A stretch of 64,000 bases of DNA from Paragonimus westermani (taxonomy: Eukaryota; Platyhelminthes; Trematoda; Plagiorchiida; Troglotrematidae), in the NCBI GenBank assembly GCA_008508345.1, contig QNGE01000138.1, forward strand, positions 198,538 through 262,537, read 5' to 3'. Below the pieces are notes generated by a model that was not told the origin of the DNA, ran no database searches, and saw only the letters and a program-made list of their open reading frames with translations. Positions 56,211 to 64,000 of this stretch are shown piece after piece; positions within the stretch are counted from its first letter, which is position 1; each line of letters opens with the position of its first letter. A program made the translations under genes and the position numbers.

Positions 56211-56394
56211 TTTTGCTCCCTGAGCAACTTCATTACCGTTTTGGAATTTTGGTGGAACCGAGGTGTTGTTCTAAAGGTTATTAAGTAGTTGAGAATCCAA
56301 TAACACTTCGAGGCGGTCCTTAGAAGTGCAGTTAACAATCTCTAGTGATATGTCTTTTCAGTAGTTGATTACTCCATAAGAGAAGAACTGGTAT

Positions 56395-57221
56395 TTTCAT
56401 GATTCATAGCGCATCTAGCACAGTAAATATCATGAGAATTGATCTGAAGAAAGATCTGAGCACCTGGTTGTCGTCTAACTTGTCCCTCACATACCGCCAT
56501 GAGATGGCGGTAAAAAGGGGATTCGCTGCTCTAATGGTGATTAGGCGCACTTTCTCCCGCATAGACAAGAATGCCTTTCAAACACTTTACTGGATTTATA
56601 TAAGACCTCACCCCGAGAATGCCAATCAGGTCGTGTAAAGCGGCCTGAAGAAAGACATATCAGCTGTTAAGCATGTCCAGCGCGCGGCTACCAAGGTGGT
56701 CGCGGGCCTGAGTAATGTTTCTTACGAGTCTCGACTTGAAATTCTTGACCTGTACCCACCTGAATTTCGAAGACTTCGCCGTGATTTAATATTCACACAC
56801 TTCTTCAGAGTAGGTGTTGTAAAACAGTTCTTCACTGTAGCAAATGATGACGGCCGGCGAGGACATAGTAGGAAGCTTTTCAAGCTTCGTTTTCAGACGT
56901 TTTTTAGGCAGCAGTTCCTTTCTTACAGAGTTATTAACTATTGGAACAGCCTTTCATCTTGGCTTGTCAGCAGCGCTTCTAGAGATCGTTTTAAAGCTTT
57001 GCTTGATTATCATTTACGTTAAATTGCATTATGCGAGTAATTTTACTTTGTTCTTGGTATTCACTGTAATCCCTAAGAGCGGTGCTACACCCTGTTTTCA
57101 CTTATCGCCTTTCAGGTCAACAGATGCCCGCTGACACTGAGCAAGGAAAATCGACTGGATCCTGGAACCTTGGGTTGCTGCCTCAAACCCGTGTATCAAT
57201 CGCTGAATCGCTGAATTGCTG
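56395..57221 (+). mobile_element. CR1-like LINE copy B, 3' part
   Basis: It starts within the late reverse transcriptase (KKDLSTWLSSNLSLTYRHEM), then IRRTFSRIDKNAFQTLYWIY, one stop, and KHVQRAATKVVAGLSNVSYE. It ends YRVINYWNSLSSWLVSSASR at 57022. The 3' UTR (cgcctttcaggtcaacagat) matches copy A. The tail is aatcgctg aatcgctg aattgctg at 57198-57221. It is better preserved than copy A, with only one or two stops. Confidence 0.84.
57198..57221 (+). repeat. CR1-type octamer tail of LINE copy B
   Basis: Three tandem octamers, two of them identical (aatcgctg) and the third differing by one base, directly at the element end. Confidence 0.75.
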
Positions 57222-57630
57222 GAGATCCAGGGTCGAAGCCTACTGAGCTCCTTGTCGTGACCTATTTGTCTGTTATCACCTACTATGGTGAAGGTTTGTT
57301 ACAGGAATCCTCTGCTAAAGCGAAAGTGTGTAAGAATTGAGTCGCCGCGGAGTCTTAGAAACTCAAGTGAATGAAGATCGAGATTTTCAAAGCGACTCTC
57401 ATAGGAGAGGTGCCGTAAGCCGGTGACCATTTTGATGGCTACTCGCTGGACACGTTCAATGGCGAGTATGTCCTTCTTCAAACCGGTGTAGATGACTTGA
57501 CTGGCATACTCGAGCAGTGATCTTATGTAGACTCTGCAAAGCGTGTGAAAGGCATGCCTGTTTACGCGGGGGAGGCTCTTTTCATCAACCGAGAGTCATA
57601 AAACCTCTCTTGGCGGCCAGCTGGTGGTGA
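57222..57630 (-). mobile_element. CR1-like LINE copy C1, short 3' fragment
   Basis: On the minus strand: VNRHAFHTLCRVYIRSLLEY, then GLKKDILAIERVQRVAIKMV and GLRHLSYESRFENLDLHSLE, cut with a stop near 57299. Same protein stretch as the middle of copy B. It abuts the tail of copy B in opposite orientation. Confidence 0.75.
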
Positions 57631-58213
57631 TCAAAACACTGAAACCCTTGGTCCGACAAACTTTTAACTGGATGGAAGTTGGAGTTGAAGGACCGAATAT
57701 CGACATAAGAACAGAAGTCGTAATTACGACTGTTAGCGATATTCGGGAAACAGAGTAAGGCGAGTCAGAGAATTATTAGACTGACAACGTAGTCAAGAAG
57801 CAGCACTTTTTGACGACTCAACGTCACGATACGCGCAAGTGTAAAGCCCAACGCGACAGTCCTAATATGACAAAATTAATGCACTGTCTGAGTTGAGAAA
57901 AAAGGTATAATCAAAACGAGCTTTAAAACGGTAGATAGCGTTGACAGAGATGATATGCGCAGTAAAAGCATTTCATGTCACACAAGCACTTTTAGGAACC
58001 GGCGGACCGAGGACAACCCGCTGATAATACCGTAACGGGTGAACAAATTTTCTAGTGTCGACACGCGATGTCGACGTGCAAGCGGGCGCGTGACAAAGCG
58101 AAACGATGAAAAAATGGAGCAGTTTGCGAGCTCGTGGCTTGGGTCATTTATCTGAGATCACTAGGTGCCTGTCAGTATCCGCATTTTTCAGACAAAAGAG
58201 AGAGATAAGAACT
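57631..58213. other. Spacer between two minus-strand LINE fragments
   Basis: About 580 bases with no recognisable frame. It may include further eroded LINE sequence. Confidence 0.35.
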
Positions 58214-59560
58214 GTTATCTATGGACGGTCGGGGTCCAGGCTCATAGAACTTCTTGTCATGACCTGTTCGACTGTCATCACCTACTAGAATGAAGAAGTG
58301 CTGTATGAGTCCGGTGTTTACTAGAAAGTGTGTAGAAATTGTTACCGCACAGTCTTTGAAACTGAAGTGGATAAAGGTCAAGAATTTCCAGGCGACACTC
58401 GGAGGAGAGAGGCCACAAGCTACTGGCCATTTCGGTGGCTGCTCGCTGGGCACGTTCGTTGGCAAGTACGTCGAACCGGTATAAACGACTTGATTAGCAC
58501 ACTCCAGCAATGTTCCTATATAGAATCCGTGAAACGTGTGGAATGCATGCGTGCTTATGCACATAAAGGCCATTTTTGTTGCCCCAAGAATAACAAATCC
58601 GCTCCTGGCGGCCGTCTGGTGATGACAAGAGGAGGACAAACCAGTATACAACTGAATACTGGGGTTTTTCCTAATGTCAACTTTAGTGGAATCCATTACA
58701 ATCCACTCGGAGTCTCCCTCAAGTGACATTTGCGCACACTTGCCGTCGGTTAAAAAGCGACTCCGGCCATTTGGCCGACACTCAATACAGTCAGAGTCGA
58801 TCTGTAATGCGCTGGGATCACACGCATTCCAGATTTTTGAACCATCGGTGTAAAGGAGGGCGCTGCTAAGAATGAGCTCGGGGGGTCATTGACGCATATC
58901 AGAAACAACAGCGGACCAAATAGCGGATGCCTGAGGAAGTTCCACGGACACTGCGGACAGGGCATAAAGGCCCGAACCGAATTTTACCATGAAAGTCCTG
59001 TTGCTAGGAAAGGAAATGATCCGGCAAAGAGCTCCTCCTGGGATTCCGAAAGTTGGCAGTTTTTGTGCAAGTGGACCGTGTGGGACATGGTCAAATGTTC
59101 TGGCAAAATCGAAGACGATAGCACCCGGGACATGTCCATTGTTTTCGGCCCCTGTCAGGCACATTTTTTATGTTTGAACGATCGGAAAGAGAGCCATGCT
59201 AAATAGAAGAGCATAGTTCATTTGAGAAGAAATTCTCAGAAGTTGCACTGAGGCTATTCGGCCACTAACTAGCATGAGAGTGATGATCAACTGCCCTGGA
59301 TAAATCGGTGTGACAATAGCTTCTTTTCATTCCTTCGGATAAGTGCCAGTCCGGAGTGTCTGCTTAAACCGGTTGAAGAAGCATAACGCCAAGCCGGCAG
59401 CCGCTTCTTTGGGGATCCAGAGATGATCGGAAATCAGTGGGAATAACTGGACAATCTCAACGGTTCCGATTCACAGATTGTTTTAGCGAACTGGATTGCG
59501 ATTTTCTGCCGAGTGTGTAAAAGACTAATTACACTTATATATTGTGAAGTTCTCATTCAA
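58214..59560 (-). mobile_element. CR1-like LINE copy C2, degraded reverse transcriptase
   Basis: Minus-strand pieces in order: LALCFFNRFKQTLRTGTYPK with KEAIVTPIY (about 59350), then IVFDFARTFDHVPHGPLAQK (motif A, Asp and Phe kept, about 59110). These are followed by LPTFGIPGGALCRIISFPSN, a damaged motif B, and LLYTDGSKIWNA (motif C, YADD eroded to YTDG). The late region is AFHTFHGFYIGTLLECANQV and GDDSRTGHDKKFYEPGPRP. Many stops and shifts; long dead. Confidence 0.75.
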
Positions 59561-59699
59561 CAAAGTTCCCCGGAACACTGAAGGGCTTCAGAAACAGTTG
59601 GAATGGATCCAGCTCCGAAGAAGTGACGTCCGCACCATTCGAGCAGGACACGACAGTAGACAACCAGCTACCCTCACAACTATCGGAGTGACACGTTGA

Positions 59700-61150
59700 A
59701 GAGGGAACACTTGGATCGAAGTCTAATCAAAGGTCACAAACAGGAGAGATAGAGTAGGTAGGGGTAAGCAGGGGTAAGCACCGGATCAAACGCCTTGGAG
59801 AAATAAAGGTAGGTGACGCCATTGAAACCACCATGATCATCTGATTTCGCTGTTGGCTTGCTGTCAGCAAGTTCGTAGTGTAAGAGCAACATTTTCTTGG
59901 GGTATGTACCACACCACTACAGGGGTTTCGAGAAGACGTACTCATGAAGTGAGCCATACACAAACATCTTCGAAGCTTTTGACGAACGAGATGGCATAGC
60001 GATTGAGCGATAATCCTTAGGATGCTTACATCAACCACTCCCGTAGACAGAGCTAATATCCTCAAGCTTCCGTCTGTCGATTACTAAGCCAACTTTGCTG
60101 GACTGCGCAGATAACACGCTGAGGGGGTTTATCAGGCTGTTTGGCGGCTTTGCAGCAGACATTGGATGGTATGCCGTCCTGGCTAAGAAATTTGTCTTCA
60201 CGGAGCAGAAATTTATCGATGGTTGCCATAAGCGGAGTGTCTGCAGTCCTAACGTCGTCTGTAAGATCAGTGGTTCAAATCCGAGGAGCTGAATGGGTCT
60301 AAGAAAAAACGTTTTTGTAAGTGTAGTCTAAAACACCCGCAGTTTCCACGTCGGACCTCGTGAATCCTCCAGAACTCACCAGCCGTTGTAATCTAAACGT
60401 TTCTCTCCGGGTTCAGGACGCGTCTTTGAAAAGGTTATTCGGGTCGCTGATGGTGTGAGTCCTCCTGTTGAACGAAGACGGTGCACTACTTTCTGGTGTG
60501 CGCTCAAGAAACGCTAACATCTTCTGACTGGGAATTTCGGACACTGTCATTTGAGCCGATTAGTAACGGTAAGATTGAGTCTCCGACTCCAGAGTTGATA
60601 CGACGACTTATTGTGCTTCTGATCAACCAGTGATGTAGACTCCCCAAGAGCTGTAACAAAAACTTCCGTTAATTTACCGCATTGTCCAGAAACCAAGTAA
60701 TAGATGGTAACGTCGTCCCAAACCAGAGCCGTCAAACAGGAAGGCAGTGTTTCTAAATCCATATCGCGAAATTTGTTGCTGCCAATAATAGTAGGACTGA
60801 TTAATCTATTGATGAGGAACGAGGTCGGTACACGATCGCTAAGCCTGACAAGAAGCAAGACTACGAGATTATCGACCGTCGGCTTCTGAGTTGTGATAGC
60901 ATAACGATGACCTGATGGAGTAAGACCATACCGCGAGCGTGCGCAATATGAGGCATACTCGGTTAAATACAAACTTTGCGACAGGTGGAGAGAACGTGTT
61001 ACGATGAAGTATCCAGAACCCGTTTACCAGAACGCAAGGAGGGCCGTGTCCAGGAGGTTGAAACCATTTATCCAGAAGATGTAATACATCCGAATTGGTC
61101 ATACGTTCTGAGGCAGAGGTCCGTATAGAACCCCAGCCAGTCAAAGAACA
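59700..61150 (-). mobile_element. CR1-like LINE copy C3, degraded endonuclease end to reverse transcriptase start
   Basis: Minus strand. At 61144-60547 frames resemble the endonuclease end and linker (AGVLYGPLPQNV, ARSRYGLTPSGHRYAITTQK, LTALVWDDVTIYYLVSGQ). From 60290 to 59700 come SQDGIPSNVCCKAAKQP, RSIAMPSRSSKASKMFVYGS (the YRPIAITS block) and FNGVTYLYFSKAFDPV (motif A with the first Asp replaced). The reverse transcriptase part is convincing; the endonuclease part is tentative. Confidence 0.62.
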
Positions 61151-61529
61151 ACGTCGGTGAAGCGAATGGTGCGCCGAACTGCACAGAAACCATAGTAGAC
61201 TTCGGATTATCCATGGGCAAACGCCGAACTCAAAAGCCTATATATGGGACTGCCCCATACCCCCTATCTCGACTCATCCACCCCTTGCCATGCATTTCAC
61301 TTTTGGAATCCAGAAGCGAGGTGCTAAGCCAAGAGTTTGGTAAATTCTTTCTTTCCCACCTTGGTTCATGCCTGAGTGACCAGAATCACCTGGACCATTT
61401 CAGACTGCCTGCTTCGTTAGCCAGCGGGTTTTGTTGACCTGGTCGGCAATCACCGAAAACATAGTGCACTACCGATTTTGTGGGTCACGTAAAGTACCAA
61501 TAACGGAATAAACCACTAATCTAATAATG

Positions 61530-62480
61530 ATTTCAGTCATTGGGAATCTAGTAACATTTTGTAACGGTCTCTGAAAGAGTACCCAAAAACCTTTATTGGT
61601 ACGTAGTTCCAGTGTTCGACAAACCTGCACGGAGATGGAAGATCCGGGGTCGATGTTTGCAGGGTTTCTTGTTGTGACCGCTTTGATTGCTTCCAGCTGC
61701 TAAGGTACAGCATTGCCGCACGCGTCCTGCGATGAACAAGAGCGTGTAAGGAAAAAATCGCTACAGTCTTCAGATCCCAAGTGTACAAGGAACAAATGCT
61801 TCAATGTGCGACCCTCAGCAGAAAGATCGCAAGCCAGAGACCATTCTGGTGACTGCTTGCCAGGCACGTGTACATCTTTCTTTAATTCGGTACGCACGGC
61901 TTGTTTCCCATTCGAAACAGTGTTCCTACACATAACCGTTATAACTTTTGAACGCCATGCCCGTCTATGCGAGGGAAGGCTATTTTTATCATCCCGTGTT
62001 TTCCAATCCCCTTACTGACGATCAGCTGGCAGTGATAAGTGAGGGATAAATTAGGGGGCAGCCAAATCCCTAGATCTTTCTTTAGATCAGGAATGGGTTC
62101 CCATGGTCTCCTCCGTGCGACATATATGCACACTCTCAGCTGTTCATAGGTAGATTCCGGTGATATCAACATCATTTAATACTTTCAACGTCAATCTTTA
62201 ATTCGGTAAGATTGTTAGCGCTTCAAATTTTTGAAGCTTCCGCACAAAAGAGCGCGTGACTTGAAAAAAGGTGGGAAGGGTAAACAGCATATAGTGAGGA
62301 CAACGGTGGTCCAAGTTTGTACCCTTGAGGAACCTAGATGGAGATTGGTGTTGGAAAAGAAAGTTCCATCCCAGTTCTTACCCTGAAAGTTCTTTCACTG
62401 AGACAAGATACATCTCAATGAAGAATCGGAGGTTGGTTAATGCAACCACTCGCGGTTTCAGAGTAGAGCAAACATCACGA
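61530..62480 (-). mobile_element. CR1-like LINE copy D, degraded 3' half
   Basis: Minus strand: ERTFRVRTG-like and VPQGYKLGPPLSSLYAVY (motif B, about 62330). Then PIPDLKKDLGIWLPPNLSLT (about 62090) and MIKIAFPRIDGHGVQKL, followed by WSLACDLSAEGRTLKHLFLV and CRTLELRTNKGFWVLFQR. Three frames are needed to follow it. It matches copies A and B in order, with lower conservation. Confidence 0.68.
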
Positions 62481-63439
62481 ATTACGGCGGCTTTATTGTT
62501 CGTGATGAGCCAGTCACTGTGAACAAATCTAACAAGACTGACGATGGAGGGGTGTGCACTGAATTTACCTCCTGGATGATGTGAGCCATCCTCCCCGTTA
62601 TTTCACGATTTTGCAAATAACTCCTTATTTAAAAAGCCACCCTGAAACTTTTGAACGCTAAAATTCCTGAGTTGACCGGCTATTTCCTAAGACGCTTGAA
62701 TATCTAACGTACTCGAACTATTAGCTAGGAGCTGTTCGCTTATCCATTTAATGGTATACCAATTTCTCGGGTGCCCGTCTTCTCTTACGTACATTGCCTT
62801 GATTGCACACTTTTCAGTTCCGCGGTGTTAAATAATGGAAGAATCTTTTGTTGCTCGCTTTGTGTTGAGTTCTGAACGTTTTCGTTTTGGCGACCCCGAA
62901 TGTTACTTCATGCGGACAGTACTCGGTACTATTTCTTTGGGGGCGGAGGGTGTAGAGCCCCGTGTGCGCGCTTCATGTCGATGCTCCACAGGTGCATCAG
63001 CTCGCTTCTATCACTGCCACCACAGAATTCTTAGGTTTGTCACGTTTTACTCCAGTTATATCGACCAATTCCTTGTTCAGTACATAGCACAGAAGCACAG
63101 TCCAAGAATTATTCACCATAAAATAAAGGCGATAGATAACAGCATTGACAACTGTTTTTCTGTGTGGTCGATTCTTGGACAGGAACGCCGTGGGCAGTCC
63201 TCGATCCGTTTTATCCAACGGTCTACATACCTAAAGCAGGTCTCTTCCACAGGCCTTTAGCTTTGAGTAGGTAAATCAAAAATCTCTTCTTACCCATTGC
63301 CACCACACACATTGTGGACGTTCTGTACATGACCTTCAGGTTTCACTCCTTATCCGTGTGACACGGATGGATCGCAGTTTCGTTTTTACCTCAAAGCTTG
63401 TCCAACGCATGTGGTGAGAGATGTTTATCAATTGGGTCG
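62481..63439. other. Unassigned stretch with a 141-codon frame
   Basis: The plus frame 62835-63260 and the minus frame 62997-63218 overlap and neither matches a family I know. The sequence is flanked by LINE fragments and may be LINE-derived. Confidence 0.3.
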
Positions 63440-63750
63440 TAGATCCTAACCACCTAAGGATGCCTCCAGTAGATCACATAGGTCTTTGAAGGTCCTGTCC
63501 GTAGTGGCTTGCATCTTAAGCAATGTTTTGACAGCAACACCCAGGTCGCTTTCAGTATCCGCTTGCTTCAACAAACTTCCCCTAAAGTGGCTGGTAATCA
63601 CGTCTTCTGCATCCCCCAAAGGCATGTACATGCATTTTTGCACGTTCGCTGACGCAACCTATTTGGAAGCCTATTCCATTATCCGATCAGCGTCGCTCTG
63701 TATGACTTCTAAGTATTCCAACAGCGTACGATAAATACTGCATTTCGGGA
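63440..63750 (-). mobile_element. CR1-like LINE copy E, reverse transcriptase fragment
   Basis: Minus strand: IQSDADRIME and VASANVQKCMYMPLGDAEDV, then FRGSLLKQADTESDLGVAVK (the E-x-D-L-G-V block after motif C of LINE reverse transcriptases) and LLKMQATTDRTF. One or two stops. No other part of the element is contiguous. Confidence 0.68.
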
Positions 63751-63754
63751 AGTT

Positions 63755-63774
63755 ATAATAATAATAATAATAAT
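63755..63774. repeat. ATA trinucleotide microsatellite
   Basis: Six to seven ATA units in a row, immediately right of LINE fragment E. The remaining 220 bases to the window end show nothing. Confidence 0.85.
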
Positions 63775-64000
63775 GGTATATTTCTCAACCCATTTGTGAG
63801 AAACATGCTCAGATAAACGTGATCAGTACACACATTTTAACGTGACCATATAGCGTACACATAATTGTTAATTGTACAAGACACCACTTATGGAAATAGA
63901 GTAATAAAACGGACAAAATAATAAAGCGAAACTCTAGTTTATCAAGAGGCAGATGGTTCACTTGCTTCTGAAACAATAGTTCTCAAGATTTTCAATATTC

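Larger units (their letters stand above)
52399..56260 (-). mobile_element. Near-full-length CR1-like LINE (ORF1, endonuclease, reverse transcriptase), inactive
   Basis: About 3.9 kb on the minus strand. From 5' to 3' it has ORF1 (56210 to 55404), the endonuclease (to 54479), reverse transcriptase (54395 to about 53390) and its C-terminal region (53296 to 52763). A 3' UTR of about 360 bases shares blocks with copies A and B (cgctaaaccctgttttcaac, gcctcgaatccgtt) and ends in gaatctctgaatcgctga. The 5' limit is uncertain by about 100 bases. Lesions: a changed endonuclease residue, an N at 54433, and at least two frame breaks in the reverse transcriptase. Confidence 0.85.

Noticed and set aside
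62835..63260. 141-codon plus-strand frame as a gene
   Set aside because: No recognisable domain, overlapped by an equally open minus frame, and surrounded by LINE debris.
1..64000. CRISPR arrays, operons, bacterial-type promoters or terminators
   Set aside because: None seen, and the sequence is plainly eukaryotic, with introns and pol III SINEs.

Overview
The window is eukaryotic nuclear DNA. It has interrupted coding exons with canonical GT-AG junctions, long AT-leaning introns, tRNA-derived SINEs, CR1-type LINEs, a Penelope-like element and a Gypsy-type LTR element. The mix of transposons and the style of the calcium channel suggest a flatworm, most likely a digenean fluke with a fairly large genome. 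That placement is inference; no marker in the window proves the species.

The only host gene I can support lies on the minus strand and fills the left 38 kb. It encodes the N-terminal half of an L-type (Cav1) voltage-gated calcium channel alpha-1 subunit. Fourteen coding exons run from 38,263 (likely start Met) down to 493: the cytoplasmic N terminus, repeat I S1-S6, the I-II linker with the alpha-interaction domain (AID), repeat II S1-S6, and the start of the II-III linker. Every splice phase closes, giving 914 complete codons plus 2 bases. Repeats III and IV and the C terminus lie beyond the left edge. Unusual points are a roughly 30-residue insertion with two N-glycosylation sequons in the repeat I pore turret, an AID with altered consensus positions, a Ser before the repeat II selectivity Glu, and a long Ala-rich N terminus.

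The introns hold few recognisable repeats: a Met-tRNA-like SINE, an inverted pair of a second SINE family, a Gypsy pol remnant with its 3' LTR, and two degraded SINE copies. All but one arm of the inverted pair are antisense to the channel gene.

The upstream flank from about 38.5 to 64 kb is repeat-rich. It contains a dying Penelope-like element (reverse transcriptase plus GIY-YIG endonuclease), a 720-bp SINE palindrome with 310-bp arms, and from 50 kb onward a graveyard of CR1-like LINE copies. One of these is almost full length (ORF1, endonuclease, reverse transcriptase) on the minus strand at 52.4-56.3 kb, with others on both strands around it. Three copies end in 8-bp tandem units close to AATCGCTG, the CR1 type of 3' terminus. 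None looks active. Two single N positions (40,361 and 54,433) mark assembly joints.
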